Below, piece after piece: positions 7,064 to 14,637 of a DNA stretch of 21,894 nucleotides. A program made the translations under genes and the position numbers. How positions within the stretch are numbered: position 1 is the stretch's first letter; each line of letters opens with the position of its first letter. The notes beneath the pieces were generated by a model that did not search any database, had not been told where the DNA came from, and saw only the letters and a program-made list of their open reading frames with translations. The stretch comes from UBA8437 sp003445035 (lineage in GTDB: Bacteria; Planctomycetota; Planctomycetia; Planctomycetales; Planctomycetaceae), in contig CALCHI010000057.1 of NCBI GenBank assembly GCA_937901285.1, positions 1 to 21,894 on the forward strand, in the 5' to 3' direction.

Positions 7064-8980
7064 TCAGTCAACGTAAATGAACTCGTTCATCCCCAGCAGC
7101 GCCTGGCACAGATCGACCCGCGCTGTGCGAACCGGGTCGGTCCGCCCCGCCCCCCGATAAATGCGTTCCTGCCGTTCCAGGAACACCATCACCGCGGCCT
7201 GTTCGTCAGGACGAGGCATCCGCCCCAGCGCCAGTTGCCAGGCACGGCCGATCGCCCGCACGGGATCGGCCGGCAACCGATCGGCCAGGCTCCCGGCGTA
7301 TCCGCGACCGGCCGGACTGTTCATGAAAGCCAGGGCCTGGGCAGCGGTGGTCGTGTTGGCTCGGCGGCCGATGCTGCCCAGGTGTTCGGGCCAGTCAAAC
7401 AACATCATCGTCGGCACCAGTCGGCTCCGCTTGACCTTCAGGAAGACGCTGCGACGCAGGGAGTTCTCATCGAGCGTACCCGGGCCGTACATTCCGGAAT
7501 CGAGTCGTCCCGAGACGCTCAGCAAGGCGTCGCGGATCGCCTCGGCCTCGAGCCGCCTTCGCGGTCGATGCCACCAGAACCGGTTCTCGAGATCCCGGTC
7601 GCGACGGCTGTCATCGCCGCGACCGTCCTGGCAATAGACACTGCTGGTCAACAGCAGGCGATGAATCGGCTTCAGTCGCCAGCCGCTGTCGAGCAATCTC
7701 TGGGCCAGCCAATCGAGCAGTTTCGGGTGAGTGGGATCCTCGCCCTGTGTCCCAAAATCATTGGGAGTGGCAACCAGGCCACGACCGAAGTGGTGATGCC
7801 AGAGGCGATTGACGATGACCCTGGCCAACAGGTGGCCGGCTCCGCTGTCGGTGTCGGTCATCCAGCGAGCCAGTGACGCGCGACGAAAGGAGGTCGTCGG
7901 TTTCCTGCCCGCCGGAGGCTTCACCTGCCAATGTGAAGTCCTGGTGCCGGGTCGGACCAGCACCTGGAGATACCCCGCATCGGCGGCACCGTGTTTCTGG
8001 TGAACGTCGCCACGGGCGAGGAAGAACGTCTGCTTGTAGAAGTGAGGAAACCCGCGGCTGTCGGCATGATGCTTGAGCTTGGGGAGGCCCTCGCTGGTGA
8101 CCAGCACCTTCTGATCGGTGGAGTGCCACGGGGCTCGAGTGGACACCTCGCCGCGGATCGTTGTCGTGAAGGCCGACGCCAGGCGGTAGTAGTCCTGCGA
8201 GGGGATCGGGTCGTACTTGTGGTCATGACACCGTGCGCAGCCGATCGAAAGTCCCAGGAAGGCGACCCCGGTGGTGGTGACCATGTCGTCGAGTTCGTCG
8301 TACCGAGACGACTCGAACTCCGCTTCGGTCAACTGGCTGGGGAACACGCCGGCTCCCAGGAACCCGGTCGCCATCAGGGCCAGTGGATCTTTCGGAGCCA
8401 GTTCGTCACCGGCGAGCTGCCAGGCAACGAAACGATCGAACGGCATGTCGCCGTTGAAGGCCGCGACCAGGAAATCCCGATAGTGGAAGGCCGTCGGACG
8501 ATCGTCGTCGTGCTCGAACCCTCCACTCTCGGCAAATCGGGCCACGTCCATCCAGTGCCGTGCCCACCGCTGACCGTAGTGCGGCGAAGCGAGCATCCGG
8601 TCAACCAGTTCACTCCAGGCCGTCGGCGATCGATCGGTTTCGAGCCGCCCGATCACCTCCGGAGACGGCGGCATGCCAAGCAGCGAGAAGTGGGCGCGAC
8701 GAATCAGAATCCGTCGCGAAGCCCGAGCAGAGGGAACCAGCCCGTTTTCGTCCAGCCGGGCCAGGATGAACCGATCGACCGGGTTGCGACACCACTGGGG
8801 CTTTACGGTCGACGGCACCCGCCCCGGATTCAACGGACGGAACGACCAATGGTCCCGCTCGTCGTCAGAGATTCGTGTCCGGGGGAACGAGGTGGCCGCC
8901 GGCTCGTCGGCAGCCAGTCTCCCGGCCACCGGCAACCCGGTGAGTAAAATCAGCAGAAGTCCCAGGTGTCGATTCATCAC
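7064..8980 (-). CDS. DUF1549 and DUF1553 domain protein with CxxCH motif
   Basis: 638 residues with a Sec-type signal peptide (hydrophobic MMNRHLGLLLILLTGL, cleavage probably near LAADEP). DUF1549 (PSCyt2) spans about residues 40-280, with HWSFRPLNP, RNPVDRFILARL, HYGQRWARHWMDVARFAES and the heme-type CARCHDHKYDPI (C248, C251, H252). DUF1553 spans about 365-635, with LARVIVNRLWHHHFGRGLV, NDFGTQGEDPTHPKLLDWLA and a C-terminal ALLGMNEFIYVD. The separate N-terminal PSCyt1 cytochrome domain that many relatives carry is absent. The start is GTG 8980 or ATG 8977 (no clear Shine-Dalgarno). It is the first gene of a two-gene unit with the DUF1501 gene. Electron-transfer or substrate-binding roles have been suggested for these families, but none is proven. 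Confidence 0.93.
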   Translation of the reverse strand: MMNRHLGLLLILLTGLPVAGRLAADEPAATSFPRTRISDDERDHWSFRPLNPGRVPSTVKPQWCRNPVDRFILARLDENGLVPSARASRRILIRRAHFSLLGMPPSPEVIGRLETDRSPTAWSELVDRMLASPHYGQRWARHWMDVARFAESGGFEHDDDRPTAFHYRDFLVAAFNGDMPFDRFVAWQLAGDELAPKDPLALMATGFLGAGVFPSQLTEAEFESSRYDELDDMVTTTGVAFLGLSIGCARCHDHKYDPIPSQDYYRLASAFTTTIRGEVSTRAPWHSTDQKVLVTSEGLPKLKHHADSRGFPHFYKQTFFLARGDVHQKHGAADAGYLQVLVRPGTRTSHWQVKPPAGRKPTTSFRRASLARWMTDTDSGAGHLLARVIVNRLWHHHFGRGLVATPNDFGTQGEDPTHPKLLDWLAQRLLDSGWRLKPIHRLLLTSSVYCQDGRGDDSRRDRDLENRFWWHRPRRRLEAEAIRDALLSVSGRLDSGMYGPGTLDENSLRRSVFLKVKRSRLVPTMMLFDWPEHLGSIGRRANTTTAAQALAFMNSPAGRGYAGSLADRLPADPVRAIGRAWQLALGRMPRPDEQAAVMVFLERQERIYRGAGRTDPVRTARVDLCQALLGMNEFIYVD

Positions 8981-9173
8981 GCGTGCGTCATCCCCGAGAG
9001 TTCCTGCCGTTTCGCGGCCATCATGATACAGGATTTTGCCAACCCGAGACCGTCAGGTCCGGAAGGAGGGTTCTGAAACAGGCTCGACCTGCCGCGGATC
9101 CCGGCTGACCGCCGGAATTGGTCACCACCGCCGGCACTTCGGCCATTCCAGGCATCGTCGCGATGGACGGTGT

Positions 9174-9202
9174 TCCCGATGGTGTGACGATGCGGTTATA
9201 CT
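9174..9202 (+). promoter_or_regulatory. Candidate promoter upstream of the DUF1501 gene at 9232
   Basis: TATACT at 9197-9202 is a five-of-six match to the sigma-70 type -10 box and lies 29 bases before the ATG at 9232. The -35 region is poor (TTCCCG at about 9173-9178). It sits inside the frame extension upstream of 9232, which supports 9232 rather than an earlier start. Confidence 0.35.
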
Positions 9203-9231
9203 GTCATCTCAAGTCACCGACGAGAACGACG

Positions 9232-10680
9232 ATGCTCAACCTGATACCCATGCACGTCCCGGGTCACGGCGAATTCACTCGCCGCGACGCGCTGCGTCTG
9301 AGCACCGTCGGCGGCCTGGGAATGACCCTGCCCCAGATTCTCTCGGCCGCCAACACGTCGCCCCAGCCGATCGACGCCACGCGACATGCGGCAACCGCCA
9401 AGCGATCGATCTACATCTTCCTGTGCGGCGGTCCCTCCCAGTTGGACATGTGGGACCCCAAGCCCGACGCCCCGGCTCGCATCCGGGGCCAGTTCGGTGA
9501 CATCTCGACCAGCGTCCCGGGCACCCGCTTCGGTGCCCTGCTGCCGAAGGTGGCTCCACACGCCGACAAGCTGGCCATCATCCGGTCGATGAACGTCGAC
9601 ACCCAGTCACACGAAACCGGCATCTACCGCACACTGATGGCCAGCCTCCTGGCCACCAAGAAGAACAAGGCCTACCCGGTATCGCCCGATGATCACCCGG
9701 CCATCGGCGCCATCCTGCACAAGCTGCTGGGTCCCTCGGGAAGCCTGCCACCGTGGGTCGTGGTCCCGCGTCACTTCACCACCGGCACGCATTTCTACAA
9801 GGGCCAGCGGGCCGGGTTTCTGGGCCCGCGGTTCGAGCCACTGAGCCTGGGAACCGAGAAGACCGGGTCGCTGGAGCGGAACGAGTTCACGCTGAAGAAC
9901 CTGGAACTGCACGGCGAGCAGATGACGATCGCGAGGCTTGACGCCCGCCGCTCGCTGCTGGAACGGGTCGGCCCGCAACGGGTCGGAGTCGACGGGGCGG
10001 TACTGGCCTACCAGCAGCAGTACGACAAGGCGATCGAGATGCTGACGTCCAAGGCCTTCCGCGAAGCGTTTGACGTCACCGGAGAGTCGATGGCGTTGCG
10101 CGAGCAATACGGTATGAACGAATACGGACAGAGCTTCCTGCTGGCCCGCCGCCTGGTCGAACGCGACGTGCGGATGGTCAACGTCTTCTGGACCTACTAC
10201 GGTCCCGACGGTTGCCAGTTCAACCTCTGGGACAACCACGGAACAGACAAAAAGACGACTGTCTGCGGCGGAATCAATCGTGGCAAGGACATGCTCAGCC
10301 ACAAGTACTGCCTGCCGTCTTTCGACGCCGCCTTCTCGACATTGCTATCGGATCTCGAGGAGCGTGGCCTGCTCGAGGACACCCTGGTGACGGTGGTTGG
10401 CGAATTTGGCCGCACGCCCACGATCAACAAGTTCACCGGCCGCGACCACTGGGGAGCGTGCTATTCGTCCGTGCTGGCCGGGGGCGGCATCCAGGGCGGA
10501 CGGATCCACGGCGCCAGCGACAACCTGGCCGCCTACGTCCGCGACCTGCCCGTCAGCGTCTACGACTTCCAGGCCACGATCCTGCACGCCTTCGGCCTGA
10601 AACCCGAAGCCGCGGTGCCCGACGAAACTGGTCGGCCCGTCCGGATCTCCGACGGCCAACCGGTGCTCGAGTTGTTCTGA
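9232..10680 (+). CDS. DUF1501 family Tat-exported protein
   Basis: 482 residues from the ATG at 9232. The frame is open upstream to 9118, but those 38 codons look non-coding and would bury the leader. From 9232 the Tat leader TRRDALR falls at residues 16-22, followed by a glycine-rich hydrophobic stretch ending LSAA. The core motifs are complete: IFLCGGPSQLDMWDPKP, GEFGRTP (390-396) and GRDHWG (403-408), the standard DUF1501 set in the alkaline phosphatase-like superfamily. The gene stands alone: upstream is the divergent DUF1549/DUF1553 gene (251 bases between starts), and downstream a convergent Tat protein 20 bases away. The biological substrate is unknown. Confidence 0.92.
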   Translation: MLNLIPMHVPGHGEFTRRDALRLSTVGGLGMTLPQILSAANTSPQPIDATRHAATAKRSIYIFLCGGPSQLDMWDPKPDAPARIRGQFGDISTSVPGTRFGALLPKVAPHADKLAIIRSMNVDTQSHETGIYRTLMASLLATKKNKAYPVSPDDHPAIGAILHKLLGPSGSLPPWVVVPRHFTTGTHFYKGQRAGFLGPRFEPLSLGTEKTGSLERNEFTLKNLELHGEQMTIARLDARRSLLERVGPQRVGVDGAVLAYQQQYDKAIEMLTSKAFREAFDVTGESMALREQYGMNEYGQSFLLARRLVERDVRMVNVFWTYYGPDGCQFNLWDNHGTDKKTTVCGGINRGKDMLSHKYCLPSFDAAFSTLLSDLEERGLLEDTLVTVVGEFGRTPTINKFTGRDHWGACYSSVLAGGGIQGGRIHGASDNLAAYVRDLPVSVYDFQATILHAFGLKPEAAVPDETGRPVRISDGQPVLELF

Positions 10681-10700
10681 GCCGGCCCGGCCGACGCCGG

Positions 10701-11552
10701 TCATTTCTTCAGCGACGCCAGCACCGCCCGGGTGTTCTTCCAGGCCGCTTCCGGCGAACCCGCCGTCAACACCACGCAGCCGCGGACCGTCCGTGATTCC
10801 CCGGCCGGAATGTTGCCCAGCCAGGGGTTGCCGTGGATACAGGCAAACGTCGCCTTCTGGTTGGCCTGCAGGTGATGGACCTGGGTCCAACTGGTCGTGA
10901 TCACCGATTCGCCATCCTTGCTGACGACCCCGATGATGCCATCATCGCTGGTCCGCCGGGTGAATCCCCACTTGCGGACATGACGCGGAGTCCGTTCGAT
11001 TTGCTGCCGCCCCTTGACCAGGCTCATGCGGAACACCGGACGTCCCGACGGAGTCGACCGCCCCTTGTAGGGCAGAAATTTCCCATCGCTCCGGTAGACG
11101 GTCCGCGACCAGTCGGAATCGGCAAATCCCGGAGCCGCCCGCAGCAACAGGCAGACCGGCGTGACCACGTTGGGCCAGTCCGCCTTCGACCGATTTTCGA
11201 TCGTCATCGACGCCACCCAGCCGGTGTCGATCGGCGTGATCCTGGTAGCCATCCGGATCTTCCCGTCGGGATTGACGTGATCGAACCAGCGCGAGGTTCC
11301 CTGGCTCTGCCACGCCACCGCCCCTTCCGCCCGCAGCGACACGTCGGTATTGCCCAGCAGCACCAGTTCGGGCACCCACCACTGGGCCACCCCGCTGTCG
11401 TCTTCGAAGTGCAGATCCACGATCGGCTGCCAGATCCGCGAATTTCCCCGCCGCACCGGAGCCGCCGGCAACCCGGTCACTGTCGCCAGACCCGCCAGCC
11501 CCCCCAGCAGAAACTTGCGACGGTCAGTTCCTGTCACAGGCATGTCAGACAT
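10701..11552 (-). CDS. Tat-exported protein of unknown function
   Basis: 283 residues from the ATG at 11552, chosen because GGAG (11560-11563) lies 7 bases upstream and the Tat leader RRKFLLGG then falls at residues 11-18, followed by LAGLATVTGLPAAP. The frame stays open to 11882, but that extension runs over the oppositely oriented glutathione peroxidase and is not believed. The mature part is rich in predicted beta strands (for example IWQPIVDLHFEDD, WVASMTIENRS, TVRGCVVLTAG), with several conserved-looking aromatics, and may be a beta-sandwich secreted protein. I do not recognise a family with confidence. It converges on the DUF1501 gene 20 bases away and diverges from the selenoprotein gene with 163 bases between. 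Confidence 0.8.
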   Translation of the reverse strand: MSDMPVTGTDRRKFLLGGLAGLATVTGLPAAPVRRGNSRIWQPIVDLHFEDDSGVAQWWVPELVLLGNTDVSLRAEGAVAWQSQGTSRWFDHVNPDGKIRMATRITPIDTGWVASMTIENRSKADWPNVVTPVCLLLRAAPGFADSDWSRTVYRSDGKFLPYKGRSTPSGRPVFRMSLVKGRQQIERTPRHVRKWGFTRRTSDDGIIGVVSKDGESVITTSWTQVHHLQANQKATFACIHGNPWLGNIPAGESRTVRGCVVLTAGSPEAAWKNTRAVLASLKK

Positions 11553-11715
11553 CGACGAACTCCGGATCGGACCTGTTGGCTGGAACCGCCTGGTCCGCAT
11601 CGTGCCCGGGGCAAGCCGCACTGTCAAACCGTGGCTGCAGTTGCGATTCGGTTCACCGTGAAGTAGCTTGCCGGAAGTTGAAACACGCCCCCTCCCCTGA
11701 CCAGGACATGTATCG

Positions 11716-12288
11716 ATGAGACGATTGGGACTGCTGGCCGTCGGGCTGGCGTTTTCCGGAATGCTGGCGGTACCGGGCCAAACGGCCGAGCCCCCGGCGA
11801 GCCTGAAATTCAAGATGAAGTCGATCGACGGCAAACCCGTCGACATGAAGAAGTACAACGGACGCGTGATGCTGGTGGTCAACCTGGCCAGCCAGTGAGG
11901 CCTGACGCCTCAGTACCTGCAGTTGCAGGCCATGCACGCCAAGTACAACAAGTCGGGCCTCTCGGTGCTCGGCTTCCCCTGTAACCAGTTCGGCAAACAG
12001 GAGCCTGGCACGAACGCCGAGATCAAGGAATTCTGTAAGTCGAAATACGAAGTCAGCTTCGACATGTTCTCGAAAGTGAACGTCAACGGCAAAGACGCCG
12101 CACCGTTCTACAAGCACCTGACCAAACAGGCCGCCAAGCCCAAAGGGGCCGGCAAGGTCGCGTGGAACTTCGAGAAATTCGTGATCGATCGTCAGGGCAA
12201 GGTGATCGGCCGCTTCGGTCCGCGGACCAAGCCCAACGATCCCGCCGTGCTCAAGCTGATCGAGGGTGCTTTGGCGAAGAAGAAGTAA
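11716..12288 (+). CDS. Secreted glutathione peroxidase, selenocysteine form (in-frame TGA at 11896-11898)
   Basis: 190 residues when TGA at codon 61 is read as selenocysteine. A signal peptide (MRRLGLLAVGLAFSGMLA, probable cleavage after GQTA) directs it to the cell envelope. All glutathione peroxidase motifs are present in one frame across the TGA: LVVNLASQ-U61-GLTPQY, LGFPCNQFGKQEPG with the catalytic glutamine at 95, and AWNFEKF with Trp150 and Asn151. This is the Sec/Gln/Trp/Asn active site that reduces peroxides. The TGA replaces the Cys codon found at this exact place in cysteine homologues. A SECIS-like hairpin lies immediately downstream. AGGA 9 bases before the ATG is a plausible Shine-Dalgarno. 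A GC-rich terminator follows the TAA. Ordinary gene callers would split this into 11716-11898 and a TTG-started piece from 11923. Cys107 could be a resolving cysteine, but this is uncertain. Confidence 0.93.
11896..11931 (+). promoter_or_regulatory. Candidate bacterial SECIS element for selenocysteine insertion
   Basis: Directly after the UGA (11896-11898), CCTGC (11916-11920) pairs with GCAGG (11925-11929) around the loop AGTT. The apical loop starts 22 bases after the UGA and has G as its second base. This fits the published bacterial SECIS pattern (loop 16-37 bases after the UGA, a G in the first two loop positions). A lower stem GGCCTG (11899-11904) with CAGGCC (11926-11931), and a hairpin TGAGGC/GCCTCA (11896-11901/11907-11912) containing the UGA itself, are competing alternatives. 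Pairing was read by eye; no folding energy was computed. Confidence 0.6.
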
Positions 12289-12310
12289 CCGACGTGCCGA
12301 TTCTGCTCAC

Positions 12311-12350
12311 GGGCCCCGCGGCGAAGTCTCTTCACCGCGGGGCTCTTTGC
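12311..12350 (+). terminator. GC-rich Rho-independent terminator after the glutathione peroxidase gene
   Basis: GCCCCGCGG (12313-12321) pairs perfectly with CCGCGGGGC (12335-12343), extended by a G-T and a G-C pair outside. Inside, after one C/A mismatch, GAAG (12323-12326) pairs with CTTC (12330-12333) around TCT. The stem is followed by TCTTTGC, a short and impure T-tract. It lies 23 bases after the stop at 12288 and separates the gene from the M19 peptidase. Confidence 0.7.
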
Positions 12351-12393
12351 ATCTCCACTGTCCATCCCTCTCTGTGCTGACAGGTTCTCCACC

Positions 12394-13482
12394 ATGCTGA
12401 TTGTCGACGGACATCTCGACCTGGCGATGAACGCCCTGAAGGAAAATCGCGACCTGCTGGTCAACGTCTGGACCACGAGGGTCCGCGAAAGCCACGAAAC
12501 GGCCAAGGGAAAGGGAAAGAGCACCGTCTCGCTGGAGGAGATGCGTCGCGGACGAGTGGCGCTGTGCTTCACCACCGCCCACGCCTTCGCCACCACCGGC
12601 CGGTTCATCCCTCACATGGACTTTGGGTCCCCCGAACAGGCCTTCGCCGTCGCGAGAGGACAGTTGGCCTACTACGAAGCGCTGGAACGGCAGGGACACG
12701 CCAGGATCATCCGTTCCGCCGAATCCCTCGACGACCACATGGCCGAGTGGACCCGGTGGGACGCCGGGGACAACCCCGATCCAGCGGTGTCACCCCCGCT
12801 GGGACTGGTCGTCAGCATGGAGTGCGCCGACGCACTGCTCGACCCCGCACAGCTCGAAGACTGGTGGAACTGGGGCCTGAGACTGATCGGGCCGGCGCAC
12901 TCGGCCGAGGGCCGCTACGCCGGGGGCACCGGCAGCGCCAGTGGCCTGACCGATCTCGGCCCGCCCCTGCTGGCCGAGATGCAGCGACTGGGCATTCCGC
13001 TGGACCTGACCCACTGCTCGGACGCAGCTTTTCGGGAATGCCTGCAACATTACGACGGACCGGTCCTGGCCAGCCACTCCAACAGCCGCGTCCTGGTGCC
13101 ACATCAGCGTGAGCTCGACGACGGCCAGATCCAGGCCATCCTCGACCGCGACGGTGTGATCGGCGTCACGCTCGGCAACTGGCAACTGCAGTACGAGTGG
13201 AAATGCCTTGGAGACAACCGCCACCTGCGAGTGATGCTCGAACGGGCTGTTGACCACATCGACTACATCTGCCAGATGGCCGGCGACCACCTGCACGTCG
13301 CCATCGGCAGTGACCTGGACGGCGGCGTCGGCACCGACGAATTTCCCGCCGATCTCGACACGATCGCCGACCTGCAGGGGTTCGTCGAGTTGCTCGACAG
13401 CCGTGGGTACTCGACCGAAGCCACCGAGGCGATCCTCAACGGGAACTGGCTGAGGTTCCTGCGAGACGCCTGGGCCGGGTGA
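12394..13482 (+). CDS. Membrane dipeptidase-type enzyme, peptidase family M19
   Basis: 362 residues. The metal ligands of the renal-dipeptidase family can be assigned: DGHLD gives His7 and Asp9, SMEC gives the bridging Glu143, DLTHCSD gives His207, ASHSNSR gives His228, and IGSDLDGG gives Asp307. M19 enzymes are di-zinc hydrolases of dipeptides, with some members acting on D-amino-acid-containing or cyclic substrates. No signal peptide is visible, since the HxD motif starts at residue 7, so a cytoplasmic location is likely. The segment after ASHSNSR reads VLVPHQRELDD, where many relatives have an RNxxDD motif. It follows the terminator of the glutathione peroxidase gene and has no clear promoter or strong Shine-Dalgarno. 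Confidence 0.92.
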   Translation: MLIVDGHLDLAMNALKENRDLLVNVWTTRVRESHETAKGKGKSTVSLEEMRRGRVALCFTTAHAFATTGRFIPHMDFGSPEQAFAVARGQLAYYEALERQGHARIIRSAESLDDHMAEWTRWDAGDNPDPAVSPPLGLVVSMECADALLDPAQLEDWWNWGLRLIGPAHSAEGRYAGGTGSASGLTDLGPPLLAEMQRLGIPLDLTHCSDAAFRECLQHYDGPVLASHSNSRVLVPHQRELDDGQIQAILDRDGVIGVTLGNWQLQYEWKCLGDNRHLRVMLERAVDHIDYICQMAGDHLHVAIGSDLDGGVGTDEFPADLDTIADLQGFVELLDSRGYSTEATEAILNGNWLRFLRDAWAG

Positions 13483-13506
13483 TCGGCTCGCCGACAGGCA
13501 CCGGGC

Positions 13507-14637
13507 CTATTTCGCCAGGGGCATCTCGTACAACCCGACCACCCCCTGGTCTCCGTACGTGCGTGGCCCCCCCATCTGGGCGACGAGGATGTGTCGGCCG
13601 TCGGGGTGCAGGTCCATTCCGTAGGCCGGACCGGACACCTTGACGCTGGCCAGTTTCTCGTCTTTTTCCGGTGTCCAGAACCAGATCTCTCCGGTCTGGG
13701 CACCGACCCCGGCTGTCACATAGAACCCCTGGGGGTGGAAGAGCAGGTGGTGAAAGATCGAATTGGTGAACGTCGACACCTGCTTGCGGATCTGCTGCCC
13801 ACTCTTCCAGTCGAACTGCAGCACCAGGCCCGGGCGAGCGTAACTGTCGCGTCCGCAGCAGAAGACCACGGCTCCATCGGGTGTGAAGGCCAGGTCACGG
13901 ACACCTCCGTAATTGATGTCCGTCCCGCCCTTGTAGTTCGACAGGTCCTTCGCATCGAATTCCCGGATCTGCTTCCCAGCTGCAAAATCCCACTGCCTGA
14001 TCTTCTGGTCACCTCGGTCGCCGGACAGCAGATGGGTTCCGTCGGGATGAAAAGCCAGGCTGAATACCGGACAGGTGTGACCGGTCAATTCGCGGACCGC
14101 ACGTCCATCAGTGATCGACCAGAGTCGGACCACGCCATCCCCACCACCGGTGGCGACGTGTTTTCCGTCACGGGAGACCGTGACGGTTCGCAGGGTCCCG
14201 TGCCCGGTCTCGATGCTCCAGCGGACCGACGGCCACTCTCCCAGCGTGTCCCAGCAGATCAGTCGACCGACCAAATCCCCGGTGATCACCAGCGATTCCT
14301 GAGCGGGATCCGTGGCGGGCCGGCCAAGACCAGCCACCGGCTGCGTGACGTCTCGCGGTTGCGGCGGCGGAGGCGGAGCCAGTTCAGCCGCCGGAGAACG
14401 CACCGGCACACCCGGTGAACTCCATCGCGTCGCCGTGACCACCCAGCTCTCGTGATCCTCCAGTGACCGGGTCACACCGCTGTCGAGATCGGTGACGTAG
14501 ATCCGACGGCTGCGACCTCCGGCAAAACACCAGCGGCCGGTCGGATCAACCACGCACGACATCAGTGGAGTTTCGTGGGGAAACTCGCGGAGCCGCCTGG
14601 TGGCGGCCGGATCCAGCTTCGGTTCGGCAACCACCAT
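13507..14637 (-). CDS. WD40-repeat beta-propeller protein
   Basis: 376 residues. WD-type blades can be picked out at about residues 26-55 (DPTGRWCFAGG...IYVTDLDSG), 116-135, 148-187 (SRDGKHVATGGGDGVVRLW), 190-227 (FHPDGTHLLSG...IRQWD), 245-275, 295-332 and 338-372, consistent with a single seven-bladed propeller. Between the first blades lies an insertion with a proline run (APPPPPPQP, about 87-95). No signal peptide or membrane segment, so it is probably cytoplasmic, unlike its operon partners. Its ATG overlaps the TGA of the DUF1501 gene by one base (TGATG at 14639-14635), implying translational coupling. It probably scaffolds protein interactions; the partner is unknown. Confidence 0.9.
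   Translation of the reverse strand: MVVAEPKLDPAATRRLREFPHETPLMSCVVDPTGRWCFAGGRSRRIYVTDLDSGVTRSLEDHESWVVTATRWSSPGVPVRSPAAELAPPPPPQPRDVTQPVAGLGRPATDPAQESLVITGDLVGRLICWDTLGEWPSVRWSIETGHGTLRTVTVSRDGKHVATGGGDGVVRLWSITDGRAVRELTGHTCPVFSLAFHPDGTHLLSGDRGDQKIRQWDFAAGKQIREFDAKDLSNYKGGTDINYGGVRDLAFTPDGAVVFCCGRDSYARPGLVLQFDWKSGQQIRKQVSTFTNSIFHHLLFHPQGFYVTAGVGAQTGEIWFWTPEKDEKLASVKVSGPAYGMDLHPDGRHILVAQMGGPRTYGDQGVVGLYEMPLAK

Noticed and set aside
9059..9075. Strong purine-rich GGAAGGAGGG resembling a Shine-Dalgarno
   Set aside because: No ATG, GTG or TTG follows at a usable distance and no sensible small frame is present, so it is taken as chance.
9118..9231. Upstream extension of the DUF1501 gene at 9232
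   Set aside because: The sequence is unlike any leader, contains a -10-like TATACT, and would displace the Tat motif from the N-terminus.
10682..10700. GC-rich inverted repeat (CCGGC/GCCGG) between convergent genes
   Set aside because: It could act as a shared terminator, but there is no T-tract right after the stem and such repeats are frequent at this GC content.
11553..11882. N-terminal extension of the unknown Tat protein
   Set aside because: It would overlap the start of the glutathione peroxidase gene on the other strand and would push the Tat leader to residue 120; the ATG at 11552 has its own Shine-Dalgarno.
11896..11898. Interpretation of the TGA as a frameshift or pseudogene stop in glutathione peroxidase
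   Set aside because: The frame is intact on both sides with all catalytic motifs, and TGA stands exactly at the Cys/Sec position; selenocysteine explains it better.
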